DNA of 64,000 nucleotides from Bacillus sp. V2I10 (lineage in GTDB: Bacteria > Bacillota > Bacilli > Bacillales > Bacillaceae). Position 1 is the first letter of the stretch, and each line of letters opens with the position of its first letter. The translations under genes were made by a program, and so were the position numbers. A model generated the notes under the pieces. The model did not search any database. It was not told where the DNA came from and saw only the letters and a list, made by a program, of their open reading frames with translations. The stretch covers positions 2,504,001 through 2,568,000 of the forward strand of contig NZ_JAUSYV010000001.1 in the NCBI RefSeq assembly GCF_030817055.1, read 5' to 3'. Shown piece after piece: positions 51,090-59,657 of this stretch.

Positions 51090-52083
51090 ATTCTAAATAT
51101 AAACTTTCTTTTTGATAGATCTGATGAAGCTTTGAATTTCTTTTCGTATTTACAATTGATCGATGCTTCTGTGCTGTAACGCTACGCGGAAATTCAGTTA
51201 ATTCTTTAAGATTTGCCGGCAGTGTACTATTGGATACTGGCACCTTTTTTCCTGCTAGTGATTTTGGCGCTTTTGACCCAATATGAAATCCCCAGTCCCC
51301 AAATGAAGGTACTGTTATGTGATAGCTTAGCGTTTGAAATCCTGCACTTTCGATTGTTTTTCCGATGCTCCAGAAAACGATAGGCGTTTCTTCAGGAGAG
51401 TTTGATTGACAAACGAATACGCCATCCGTTTTAAGAGAGCTTTTTAGAAGGCTGTAAAATTCTGTTGTATACAGATCACTGATGATTCTGCCTGTTGGAT
51501 CTGGAAAGTCCACAATTATGACATCATAAGGCGCCCTCTGTGACCGAAGAAAAAGGACGGCATCCTGCGGATGTACATTGACACGCAAATCATGAAGGGA
51601 ATATTGATTTAGCGCTGCAAGATTTTGAACATGCTTTGCAGCATCTAATACCATTGAGTCCAAATCAACTAAATCTACGTGCTTCACGCCTTTATATTTA
51701 AGTACTTCCCTTAATGCCAGACCGTCCCCTCCGCCTAAAATAAGAACTCGTTCATGACTGGAAGCAGCTGTGAATAAGGGGTGTACAATCGCTTCATGAT
51801 AAATTCTTTCATCGAGGGAACTAAATTGGAGCTGGCTGTTTAAATACATACGCAGATCATTTGCTTCTAAAATTTGTATCTTTTGGAACCTGCTCTTTTT
51901 ATTGAATAAGCTGCGATGATTTCCTTTTAATATTTCATTCAGTCCAATTTTATCCCAGTTATCTCCCTGAACATTTTCTTTATCGGTTCGTTTTGGTCTT
52001 GAGTTTGAGGATGAAGCCCTTTCTTGATTTATATTGCCGGAAGAAAGCCACGGTTTAGATGTGCTTTTATTATGAAGACTCAA
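51088..52083 (-). CDS. speE: Spermidine synthase-like aminopropyltransferase
   Basis: The 331-residue protein has the aminopropyltransferase fold starting at about residue 75: SLDERIYHEAIVHPLF, the AdoMet-type loop LILGGGDGLALREVLK, DLVDLD and VDFPDP (catalytic Asp region). It would transfer an aminopropyl group from decarboxylated SAM to putrescine or another amine. The first ~70 residues are Ser/Asn/Lys-rich and not part of the family. Start TTG 52083 is 8 nt from AGGAGG and overlaps the speD stop by 14 nt, so translation is coupled. A substrate other than putrescine is possible. Confidence 0.85.
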   Translation of the reverse strand: MSLHNKSTSKPWLSSGNINQERASSSNSRPKRTDKENVQGDNWDKIGLNEILKGNHRSLFNKKSRFQKIQILEANDLRMYLNSQLQFSSLDERIYHEAIVHPLFTAASSHERVLILGGGDGLALREVLKYKGVKHVDLVDLDSMVLDAAKHVQNLAALNQYSLHDLRVNVHPQDAVLFLRSQRAPYDVIIVDFPDPTGRIISDLYTTEFYSLLKSSLKTDGVFVCQSNSPEETPIVFWSIGKTIESAGFQTLSYHITVPSFGDWGFHIGSKAPKSLAGKKVPVSNSTLPANLKELTEFPRSVTAQKHRSIVNTKRNSKLHQIYQKESLYLE

Positions 52084-52648
52084 ATTGATTCCCTCCTTGT
52101 GAAGAATCCAGTGCTTTGATTTCTTTCGGAAAAACAAGCTGAGGACCGCTTACTCCCCTGGAAATGGAGTAAATCAGAGCTTTTTTAGATGAAAGGCCAG
52201 ATAAAAGAGATTCTGCCTGAAATTCAGGATCATGTTCCCCGCATGTATAAAAATCAAGTGATGCATATCTTTCTTCTGGCCATGTGTGAATCGACATATG
52301 GGAGGTGGATAAAACAATGACCCCAGTTACACCCTGGGGATGAAAAGGGTGGAAATAAGTGGATAAAACGTGAATTCCGTTATCCTTTGCTGCTTGCAAA
52401 AGCAGCAATTTCAGATATTCTTTATTGTTCAGCAAATCTGCATCACACTCAAAAGCATCAATAATTATATGTTTTCCTTCTATGTTCAACCTTACAACAG
52501 TCCTTTCCGACATATTTCTTACATCATATGTCGAAAAAGAAATTAATCTTGTACTAGTATCTTGCTTGAAAAGAAAATAAGACAGAGACTCAGGAGAAGA
52601 AAGGCTTGTTAGCAGCCCTTCTTTTTTGATGTTTTTGTTATCCAGCAT
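52070..52648 (-). CDS. speD: S-adenosylmethionine decarboxylase proenzyme
   Basis: SpeD makes the aminopropyl donor for SpeE through a self-generated pyruvoyl group. The processing site is Thr-115/Ser-116 in LSTSHMSIHTWPE. His-121 and Cys-136 (FYTCG) keep the same spacing from the pyruvoyl Ser as in B. subtilis SpeH (+5 and +20). The frame from ATG 52648 gives 192 residues with a 45-residue N-terminal extension. Met-46 (52513) would give the usual ~147 residues, but neither start has a strong ribosome binding site. Overlaps speE downstream. Confidence 0.85.
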   Translation of the reverse strand: MLDNKNIKKEGLLTSLSSPESLSYFLFKQDTSTRLISFSTYDVRNMSERTVVRLNIEGKHIIIDAFECDADLLNNKEYLKLLLLQAAKDNGIHVLSTYFHPFHPQGVTGVIVLSTSHMSIHTWPEERYASLDFYTCGEHDPEFQAESLLSGLSSKKALIYSISRGVSGPQLVFPKEIKALDSSQGGNQFESS

Positions 52649-52803
52649 TATATTCTTATATAACCCATTTTAAGCCGCTTGCAATAGACCTTAATCAGGA
52701 TTTCATCGTCAAACTAAAAAATTATCGTGCATGAGGATGCGTAAACTTCGCTGGAGTAAAAGGAAGCGAAATCTTCAGAAGGTACCAGGAAAAGAAGAAC
52801 TCA

Positions 52804-52858
52804 TAAAAAAACGGCTAATCAGAAGGGAAGACCCTTTGATAGGCCGCTTTTTTTTCTT
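52804..52858 (-). terminator. Terminator of the PAP2 gene
   Basis: GCGGCC..GGGTCTTCCC..GGCCGT-like branched stem; on the minus strand it is followed by TTTTTTT (A-run 52804-52810). Confidence 0.6.
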
Positions 52859-53493
52859 GTATTTTTTATGTTTTCCACTTTTGCAGCAACTGCTTTTCGT
52901 TCAAATAAGATCATCCAAAGACCGGATGAGAGAATGACAGAAGACATTACATCATAAATGACATGCTGCTTCACAAATAAAGTTGAAAGGATAATCAAAA
53001 TTCCTGTTAATTGCGTGACATAATTCATCATTTTCCCTGAATCCTCTATCCGATTAACTGAGAGCATAATAATCATCGTAGTCAGAACATGAATGCTTGG
53101 AAAACAATTATATGGCTGGTCTGAACTGTAGATTATGGAAACGATCTGAACTAGCAAGCTGTCTCCCGTAAGCTGAGGACGCGGCACGGTAGTCTGAAAG
53201 TAAAAGTAAATAATGAAACATACGATTTCACCAGCGGTTATAGCCAGGATAGACTTCCAGTAAACACTCGGGTTTTTCCACCAAAAATACAGCAGAATAC
53301 CAAACATATAAACATACCAGATCACATATGGAATGATGAAAATAGGAGCAAATGGAATGTATGAATCCAATGGTGCAGAAATATTCACAGCGTTTGCTGA
53401 TTTTTCATTCAGGTATTCATACATCAAACCAAGAATTGGGAAGATTAATAGTCCCGTTAAATCTCTTATTTTTATTAAAGCTGCCTTTGACAT
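52819..53493 (-). CDS. PAP2-superfamily membrane phosphatase
   Basis: This is a 224-residue protein with six membrane helices. The lipid-phosphatase motifs are TTVPRPQ (motif 1 remnant), FPSIHV (motif 2) and KQHVIYDV (motif 3, His/Asp). The overall type resembles the inositol-phosphorylceramide-synthase-like/Aur1 subgroup of PAP2 proteins in bacilli, with an enlarged N-terminal membrane part. It probably dephosphorylates a lipid phosphate on the outer face. Start ATG 53493 has AGAGGCG upstream on the minus strand. Single gene. Confidence 0.8.
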   Translation of the reverse strand: MSKAALIKIRDLTGLLIFPILGLMYEYLNEKSANAVNISAPLDSYIPFAPIFIIPYVIWYVYMFGILLYFWWKNPSVYWKSILAITAGEIVCFIIYFYFQTTVPRPQLTGDSLLVQIVSIIYSSDQPYNCFPSIHVLTTMIIMLSVNRIEDSGKMMNYVTQLTGILIILSTLFVKQHVIYDVMSSVILSSGLWMILFERKAVAAKVENIKNTRKKSGLSKGLPF

Positions 53494-53758
53494 GTAAAAC
53501 GCCTCTTTTGCTGGTTTTTTATCTATGATGCTGCTGTCAAAATTCTGTTGTATATATACCCCATCTGGACAACCTTAATCATCTCTTTAAAAAGTCTGAC
53601 AATTAGTGATAGGAATCTGGAAATCTTACAATTATTGAAAAAATTGGTATAATCAACTTGCGGCAAGAGCCGCAATTTCTACTATACCTTTTTTGGAATT
53701 GAATTGGAAGATTTGAGATTGGGATACGATAATAAATTCAAACAGCAGGTGATTAGCA

Positions 53759-54030
53759 TGATTGAGTGAAAGAAAACCAAAATTTTTGACGCACTTGAAA
53801 AAAAGAATCTAACGGTGCAGATATTAACGCAATCGACAGCGACGGAGATGCTCCGATTAAGGAACGCAGCTTTTGAAGGGAATACAGAGATTGGAAGTCT
53901 ATTAATACATAACGGAGCAGACACCCTAAGCGGCAAACAAAAAAGTACTGCAGAAATAGCAAAACGAAAATATCACACAGATTTTATCAATCTGCTGAAT
54001 AGTCCTAAAGGGGAGAGTGATAAATATTAG
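53759..54030 (+). pseudogene. Decayed ankyrin-repeat gene
   Basis: From ATG 53759 (MIE then TGA 53768) the sequence carries scattered ankyrin-repeat pieces in different frames: KKTKIFDALEKKN, then GADINAIDSDGDAPI, then AAFEGNTEIGSLLIHNGADT and STAEIAKRKYHTDFINLL ending at 54030. At least one nonsense codon and two frameshifts are needed to join them into ~90 residues of two ankyrin repeats. Confidence 0.75.
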
Positions 54031-54736
54031 ACTGGATCCAGTAGTAGCTGCAAAAAGAATCATTGAAAAACGATACCCATCATGCAAAGCAGCTGTATTA
54101 TCAGGCAGTGTGGTAAGAGGGGAAAGCACTAAAACGTCAGATCTTGATCTCGTTATTTTTGATCAAGCATTAGAGTCTTCCTACCGGGAATCATATGTTA
54201 TGTTTGAATGGCCAGTAGAAGCATTCGTCCATAATTTCGAGTCATACCGGCAGTTTTTTCAGAGTGACTGCAAAAGCGGCACGCCATCCATGCCGAGAAT
54301 GGTATATGAAGGACTTGTCTTAAAAGGAGTAGATTTGCTTGAGCCAATTAAAAGGGAAGCTCAGGAACTTTTAGAAAAAGGTCCGGATCCTCTTTCGAAA
54401 GAAGATATAGAAATGAGACGCTATTTTATAACAGATGCACTTGATGATTTTACGGGGAGCGGCAAACGCTCGGAAGAAATTTTTATTGCTGGGGTACTCG
54501 CAGAGCTGATCCATGAATTTGTCCTGCTGACAAATGGAAGATATATAGGGAAATCAAAATGGATTCCAAGGGCTCTCATGCAGTATGATCCTGTATTTGC
54601 CGCTGAATTCACCTCCGTTTTTGACGAGTATTACCGAACAGGACGCAAAGACAATGTTATTGCCTTGACGGATTCGATTTTGGAGCCCCACGGCGGCAGA
54701 TTTTTTGAAGGGTTTTCACTGGGAAAAAAAGAATAG
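54017..54736 (+). CDS. Nucleotidyltransferase-domain protein
   Basis: The 239-residue protein has a minimal nucleotidyltransferase motif, GSVVRGESTKTSDLDLVI (GSx10-11DxD, residues ~30-47), followed by a helical C-terminal domain. Such proteins transfer AMP or another nucleotide to small molecules or proteins. The acceptor is unknown, and aminoglycoside adenylyltransferase-like folds are one possibility. Start GTG 54017 is tightly spaced to AAAGGGGAGA and overlaps the decayed ankyrin gene; an ATT at 54026 is better spaced but rare. Confidence 0.75.
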   Translation: MINIRLDPVVAAKRIIEKRYPSCKAAVLSGSVVRGESTKTSDLDLVIFDQALESSYRESYVMFEWPVEAFVHNFESYRQFFQSDCKSGTPSMPRMVYEGLVLKGVDLLEPIKREAQELLEKGPDPLSKEDIEMRRYFITDALDDFTGSGKRSEEIFIAGVLAELIHEFVLLTNGRYIGKSKWIPRALMQYDPVFAAEFTSVFDEYYRTGRKDNVIALTDSILEPHGGRFFEGFSLGKKE

Positions 54737-54752
54737 AATAGGAGAGATGATC

Positions 54753-55196
54753 ATGTCACTAATCATACGTCATCCAAATGAAATGGATTTTGATGCTCTG
54801 ACAGCCCTTATGTATGAATATATCGTCGATTTTTATCAATGTCCAAAACCTCCAGAGCATAAAATTCATCAGTTGATTAAGACACTTCAGCAAGAAGAGA
54901 AGGGTATTCAATTTTTGGCGGAGGAAAACGGCAAGGCTGTCGGATTCGCGACACTTTATTTCACTTACAGCACAACCAGAGCTGAACCCATTACGATTAT
55001 GAATGACCTTTATGTTCTCGAAGCATACAGGGGATCTGGAACTGCAGAAAAACTTTTCAAAAGCTGCCGGACATACAGCAAGCAGCATCAATATGCTGCC
55101 ATGACCTGGGAAACAGCGCGGGATAATGCAAGAGCACAGCGCTTTTATGAAAAAATGGGAGGCAGAAAAGGAGACTTTCTGACATACTCCATTTGA
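54753..55196 (+). CDS. GNAT N-acetyltransferase
   Basis: The 147-residue GNAT enzyme has the acetyl-CoA segment IMNDLYVLEAYRGSGTAEKLFKSC and the C-terminal TWETARDNARAQRFYEKMGG. The acceptor is unknown. Start ATG 54753 is 6 nt from AGGAGAG, 16 nt after the nucleotidyltransferase stop, so the two probably form an operon of small-molecule modifying enzymes. Confidence 0.82.
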   Translation: MSLIIRHPNEMDFDALTALMYEYIVDFYQCPKPPEHKIHQLIKTLQQEEKGIQFLAEENGKAVGFATLYFTYSTTRAEPITIMNDLYVLEAYRGSGTAEKLFKSCRTYSKQHQYAAMTWETARDNARAQRFYEKMGGRKGDFLTYSI

Positions 55197-55209
55197 GGGG
55201 AAAAGTAAG

Positions 55210-55238
55210 CGCTTGGAAGACTTCCAAGCGTTTATTTA
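55210..55238 (+). terminator. Terminator of the nucleotidyltransferase-GNAT pair
   Basis: CGCTTGGA and TCCAAGCG pair over a short loop, followed by TTTATTT. Confidence 0.75.
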
Positions 55239-55417
55239 AAGAAATTTTTTAAGAAAGAATGATACAAAACACAAAGAAAACTCGCTGTCATGATGACAAA
55301 AAATCCTGTTACAATTCTTTCATCCAAAGCTCCGTCTGAAAACAGCACAGGGCCGATTCCAAAGAAAGCCAGCAGCATGAATAAAAGAAGGAACACTACA
55401 TTCACAATCCACTTCAA
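55232..55417 (-). CDS. Small two-helix membrane protein
   Basis: The 61-residue protein has two hydrophobic segments (IVNVVFLLLFMLLAFFGIG; GFFVIMTASFLCVLY) and a basic C-terminus. Start is TTG 55417, 6 nt after AAAGGTGG on the minus strand. It lies beside the yod/kam cluster in divergent orientation. Function unknown. Confidence 0.6.
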   Translation of the reverse strand: MKWIVNVVFLLLFMLLAFFGIGPVLFSDGALDERIVTGFFVIMTASFLCVLYHSFLKNFFK

Positions 55418-55489
55418 AGAATACCACCTTTGCCTTTTTCATATATCCTATGTTTCATTTTGAGTCGGAGATACAATAGTTCTTAAAAA

Positions 55490-55503
55490 TGACAGCGCTT
55501 TCA
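55490..55503 (+). promoter_or_regulatory. cre-like site upstream of yodT
   Basis: TGACAGCGCTTTCA matches the cre consensus TGWAANCGNTNWCA at all but one position. Downstream, CATAGAAT (55568-55575) resembles a sigma-E -10, but no convincing -35 is seen. Confidence 0.6.
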
Positions 55504-55618
55504 AACTAAAATGATTATCTATTTCAATGCATCCTTCATCTATAGAAATAACCTGTTTATCCTTCACATAGAATGTAAGAAGCATGATATTCAGAATGCA
55601 AGTGAGGTGGGTTTCCGG

Positions 55619-56962
55619 ATGGAGAGGGAGTACTTAATCAAACCGATGCTTGATGAAAGCTATAAAAAAGTCAGCCATGGACAAGGTGTTTATTTATACG
55701 ATACTTCTGGCAAGAAATATTTGGATGGATCATCTGGAGCTGTAACTTGTTCAATCGGACATGGAGTCAGTGAAATAGTGGAGGCTATGGTGGAGCAGGC
55801 GCGAGAGGTATCGTTTGTCTATCGGTCTCAATTCTCTAGCTACGCAGCAGAGGGCCTGGCAAAGAAGCTTGCAGAGATGACGCCGGGTGATCTTAACTGG
55901 ACCTTTCTGGTCAACAGCGGATCTGAAGCCATTGAAACGGCCATGAAGACAGCAATACAGTATTTTCAGGAAAAAAACATGCCTAAAAAAACAAAAATTA
56001 TTTCCAGGTGGATGAGCTACCACGGGATTACAATTGGCGCACTTTCTTTATCAGGCTATCCAGAGCGCCGTTTCCGGTTTCAGCCGCTGCTTGAAGCAAA
56101 TCCGGTGGTATCTCCTGCGTACTGTTATCGTTGTCCATATGGATTAAAACCCTCCTCTTGCAAGGCGAAATGTACAGGAGAATTGGAAACGGCAATAAGA
56201 AGAGTCGGTGCTGATCACGTTGCTGCTTTTGTTGCAGAGCCGGTTGTCGGTGCAGCGGGAGCAGCAATTACACCTCCAGAAGGATATTACGAAAAAATCC
56301 GGGATATTTGTGATCGAAACGACATTCTGTTCATAGCAGATGAAGTCATGACAGGCATTGGAAGAACAGGAAAAACACTTGCGATGGAGCATTGGGGAGC
56401 ATTGCCTGACATCGTGGCACTAGGGAAAGGATTAAGTGCCGGTTATGCTACAGTTGCGGCTACTTTAATCAGTGACAAGGTGATGCGGCCAATTCAGCAA
56501 GGATCAAAATTAATCATGAGCGGGCATACGTACAGCGCGAATCCTCAATCCGCAGCTGTCAGTCTCGCAGTCTTGCATTATATTGAAAAAAATCAATTGA
56601 ACGATGCAGCTTCTGAAAAAGGAAAGATACTGATCAAACACCTGCAAAAATTGCAGAAAAAAACAGAAATCATCGGAGATGTCAGGGGGAAAGGATTATT
56701 AATAGGAATTGAATTTGTTATGAACCAGACGACCAAACAGCCTTTTCCGAAATCTTATAATCTTACGAGCCGCATCATTAAGAAAGCAAATCAGAACGGG
56801 CTGCTTGTCTATCCGTCTGCTGCTGGAATTGAAGGCGGCGACGGCGACGCCATATTAATTGCCCCGCCGCTGACCATCAATGATGAAGAGCTAAACGAAC
56901 TTGTCCAGCTATTTTCAAAAACGACAGCAGAAATAGAAGCCGAAGTGCTGCCAATGTCATAA
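55619..56962 (+). CDS. yodT: Class III aminotransferase YodT
   Basis: This is a 447-residue PLP-dependent aminotransferase. PLP-site landmarks are NSGSEAIETAMKTA, ADEVMTGIGRTG (Asp to the pyridine nitrogen) and the Schiff-base Lys in LGKGLSAGY (~272). A cysteine-rich insert (YCYRCPYGLKPSSCKAKC) is characteristic of the YodT group. In the proposed beta-lysine route it removes the 3-amino group of N6-acetyl-beta-lysine. Start ATG 55619 is 7 nt from GAGGTGGG; the frame is open to 55511 without homology. First gene of the yod/kam cluster. Confidence 0.9.
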   Translation: MEREYLIKPMLDESYKKVSHGQGVYLYDTSGKKYLDGSSGAVTCSIGHGVSEIVEAMVEQAREVSFVYRSQFSSYAAEGLAKKLAEMTPGDLNWTFLVNSGSEAIETAMKTAIQYFQEKNMPKKTKIISRWMSYHGITIGALSLSGYPERRFRFQPLLEANPVVSPAYCYRCPYGLKPSSCKAKCTGELETAIRRVGADHVAAFVAEPVVGAAGAAITPPEGYYEKIRDICDRNDILFIADEVMTGIGRTGKTLAMEHWGALPDIVALGKGLSAGYATVAATLISDKVMRPIQQGSKLIMSGHTYSANPQSAAVSLAVLHYIEKNQLNDAASEKGKILIKHLQKLQKKTEIIGDVRGKGLLIGIEFVMNQTTKQPFPKSYNLTSRIIKKANQNGLLVYPSAAGIEGGDGDAILIAPPLTINDEELNELVQLFSKTTAEIEAEVLPMS

Positions 56963-56976
56963 AAAGGAGAATCTGT

Positions 56977-57678
56977 ATGATTGCTAACTCTTTTAAGAAA
57001 ATCAGACAAATTGATGAGGTTATAGGCAAAATCAATGACGGATGCACGCTGATGGCAGGTGGATTTGGCGGTGTTGGCACCCCTCCGTCTTTGATTGACG
57101 CGATTTTGGAAAAAGAGGTCCGGGAACTCGAAATTATCTGCAATGACACTGGTTTTCCGCATATCGGAATTGGAAAACTGATCTCTGCAGGGCGTGTCCG
57201 AAAAGTAATTGCCTCGCATATTGGCTCAAATCCAATCGCCGGAAACTTGATGTCAGAAGGCAAGCTCGAAGTGGAATTTTCGCCGCAGGGAACTCTTGGC
57301 GAGCGAATCCGTGCCGGCGGAATGGGTCTTGGAGGCATTTTGTCAGATGTAGGTATGGGAAGTGAGATTGCAGAAAAAGGAAAAGAGCTTGTGCAAGTGG
57401 AAGGGCGCACCTATTTTATTGAAACAGCCCTAACTGCTGATGTGGCCATCATTTGCGGAATGACAGCGGACGAATTCGGAAACATCATCTACAAAAAAAG
57501 TGCACGGAATATGAACCCGCTTATGGCCATGGCTGGAGATTATACCATTGCGGAAGTCGATGAAATCGTACCTTTAGGCGAGCTTGATCCCGAAGCCATC
57601 ATCACCCCGGGTGTATTTGTTCAAGCCATCGTACAAAGTGAAGGGGTGAACTGGAAGTGGGTATGGGAATCGAAGTAA
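56977..57678 (+). CDS. yodS: CoA-transferase subunit A, YodS
   Basis: The 233-residue family I CoA-transferase alpha subunit has GGFGGVGTPPSLIDAIL, FSPQGTLGERIRAGGMGLGGIL and LDPEAIITPGVFVQ. It is related to ScoA at 41 kb but clearly a different subgroup. With YodR it is expected to activate or exchange CoA on the acetamido-keto acid derived from beta-lysine. Start ATG 56977 follows AAAAGGAGA. Its 3' end overlaps yodR by 22 nt, indicating coupled translation of the two subunits. Confidence 0.9.
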   Translation: MIANSFKKIRQIDEVIGKINDGCTLMAGGFGGVGTPPSLIDAILEKEVRELEIICNDTGFPHIGIGKLISAGRVRKVIASHIGSNPIAGNLMSEGKLEVEFSPQGTLGERIRAGGMGLGGILSDVGMGSEIAEKGKELVQVEGRTYFIETALTADVAIICGMTADEFGNIIYKKSARNMNPLMAMAGDYTIAEVDEIVPLGELDPEAIITPGVFVQAIVQSEGVNWKWVWESK

Positions 57679-58307
57679 GAGAAAATATTGCGAAACGTGC
57701 AGCACAGGAAATTGATAACGGCATGATCGTCAATCTTGGCATAGGGATTCCCTCTCTCGTGCCGAATTATCTGAAAAACAAACCTCAAGTGATGATTCAG
57801 GCTGAAAACGGCATCCTCGGCATTGGACCAACACCTTTGCAAGGTGAAGAAGAGGAGACACTGTGCAATGCTGCAGGCTATCCTGTAACCCTAGAAAAAG
57901 GAGCCTCTTATTTTGACACAACCACAGCGTTTGGCATGATTCGAAGGGGATGCATTGATTTGACGATTCTAGGTTCTCTCCAGGTAAGCGAAAAAGGAGA
58001 TCTCGCCAATTGGATCGTACCTGGTAAGCGTGTACCTGGAATGGGCGGAGCAATGGAACTTGCCGGAAAAGCAAAAAAAGTCATTGTCGTCATGAATCAT
58101 GTCAATAAAAACGGCGATCCGAAAATTCTCACAAGCTGCACCCTGCCGCTTACGTCCAAACAATGTGTCGATTTAATTATTACGGATATGGCGGTAATTG
58201 AAGTGCATGAGACGAGACTTATATTAAAAGAGATCATGGTTCCATTCACAGTCCAGGATGTGATGAAAAGCACAGGAGCAAAGCTTGAAATCGGCATGAA
58301 TCTTTGA
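57657..58307 (+). CDS. yodR: CoA-transferase subunit B, YodR
   Basis: The 216-residue beta subunit has the catalytic glutamate Glu-50 in QAENGILGIGP and LGSLQVSEKGDLANWIVPGKRVPGMGGAMEL. Start GTG 57657 (or ATG 57663) lies inside the 3' end of yodS behind GAAGGGGTG. It forms a heteromer with YodS. The gene order yodT-S-R-Q is that of B. subtilis. Confidence 0.9.
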   Translation: MGMGIEVRENIAKRAAQEIDNGMIVNLGIGIPSLVPNYLKNKPQVMIQAENGILGIGPTPLQGEEEETLCNAAGYPVTLEKGASYFDTTTAFGMIRRGCIDLTILGSLQVSEKGDLANWIVPGKRVPGMGGAMELAGKAKKVIVVMNHVNKNGDPKILTSCTLPLTSKQCVDLIITDMAVIEVHETRLILKEIMVPFTVQDVMKSTGAKLEIGMNL

Positions 58308-58319
58308 AGGAGTGATTCG

Positions 58320-59621
58320 ATGAAAAACTTGCAGGAGCAAGTTTGCACATGGATAGAAGAAAATCGAAACCGGTCAATTAAATTACTTAAAAAGATGGTT
58401 GAACAGAGAAGTGTTCAGGGAAATGAGGCGTCAGCTCAAGCGGTCGTGCTGGAAAAATGCCGTCAGCTTAGCCTGGATATAGATCTGTGGGAGCCTGGCG
58501 GCAAACTCCTTAAACAGCACCCGCATTTTGTAGCAACGAGAACATCTTTTAAAGACAGCCCGAATATTGTCGGCGTTTTAAAAGGAAAAGGAGACGGGAA
58601 ATCCGTCATTTTAAATGGACACATCGATGTCGTGCCAGAAGGCGACTTAGAGCAATGGGATGTGGACCCTTATCAGGCAGTGGTAACCGAAAACCGACTA
58701 TATGGACGCGGATCGACGGATATGAAAGGCGGGAATGTCTGTCTTTTAATGGCAATGGAAGCTATTAAAGCATCAGGTATTTCCTTAAAGGGAGACGTCA
58801 TTTTTCAAAGTGTCATTGAAGAAGAAAGCGGCGGTGCGGGAACCCTTGCTGCCATTTTACGCGGGTACAAGGCAGATGCAGCCATCATTCCGGAGCCTAC
58901 TAAAATGAAAATTTTTCAAAAACAGCAGGGATCTATGTGGTTCAGGCTGAAAATAAAGGGGCGTTCTGCACATGGGGGAACGAGATATGAGGGAATCAGC
59001 GCCATTGAAAAAAGCACGCTGGTTGTCAAGCATATCCTGGAGCTTGAAAAAAAGCGAAACGAAAGAATAACCGATGCTCTTTACAAAAAGATTCCGATTC
59101 CAGTTCCTATTAATATTGGAAAAATAGAGGGAGGCACGTGGCCATCTTCTGTGGCAGATCTTGTCACCTTAGAAGGAAGGTGCGGGATCGCACCGAATGA
59201 AACGATAGAAGAGGTGCAGACAGAATTTCAAAATTGGATTTCTGACCTTGCTTCAAAGGATAAATGGTTCAATGAACATCCTGTTGAACTGGAGTGGTTT
59301 GGGGCAAGGTGGCTTCCAAATGAAATCGGTAGCGAACATCCTCTAACCGCGACTTTGATAAATTCTTATAAAGAGATCATGGATAAAGAACCGATCATTG
59401 AAGCATCTCCTTGGGGAACAGATGCAGGCCTTATATCTCATGCAGGCGATATTCCTTCCATTGTATTTGGCCCCGGCGAAACAGAGGTGGCTCACTTTCC
59501 GAATGAATTTATTGAGATTGATAAAATCATCGACTGTACAAAAATTCTGGCTGTTTTCTTAATGCACTGGTGCGGTGTGTCAGAGCAGATGTTTTTACAG
59601 ATTGATGGAAAGGGTAAATAA
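58320..59621 (+). CDS. yodQ: M20-family deacylase YodQ
   Basis: This is a 433-residue ArgE/DapE-type zinc hydrolase: LNGHIDVVPEGD (first His/Asp), GRGSTDMKGG (bridging Asp), IEEESGGAG (catalytic Glu and ligand) and a late His in EVAHFPNE. A lid domain occupies ~195-310. In the beta-lysine route it would release acetate from the acetamido product (predicted 4-acetamidobutyrate to 4-aminobutyrate), undoing the YodP acetylation. Start ATG 58320 follows AAGGAGTG. Within the operon. Confidence 0.88.
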   Translation: MKNLQEQVCTWIEENRNRSIKLLKKMVEQRSVQGNEASAQAVVLEKCRQLSLDIDLWEPGGKLLKQHPHFVATRTSFKDSPNIVGVLKGKGDGKSVILNGHIDVVPEGDLEQWDVDPYQAVVTENRLYGRGSTDMKGGNVCLLMAMEAIKASGISLKGDVIFQSVIEEESGGAGTLAAILRGYKADAAIIPEPTKMKIFQKQQGSMWFRLKIKGRSAHGGTRYEGISAIEKSTLVVKHILELEKKRNERITDALYKKIPIPVPINIGKIEGGTWPSSVADLVTLEGRCGIAPNETIEEVQTEFQNWISDLASKDKWFNEHPVELEWFGARWLPNEIGSEHPLTATLINSYKEIMDKEPIIEASPWGTDAGLISHAGDIPSIVFGPGETEVAHFPNEFIEIDKIIDCTKILAVFLMHWCGVSEQMFLQIDGKGK

Positions 59622-59657
59622 TTGAAGATAACGACTATATAATTGAGGGGTTAGCAA

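Noticed and set aside
52731..52937. 68-codon basic frame MRMRKLRWSKRKRNL..
   Set aside because: Runs through a terminator and into the antisense of the PAP2 gene; no ribosome binding site.
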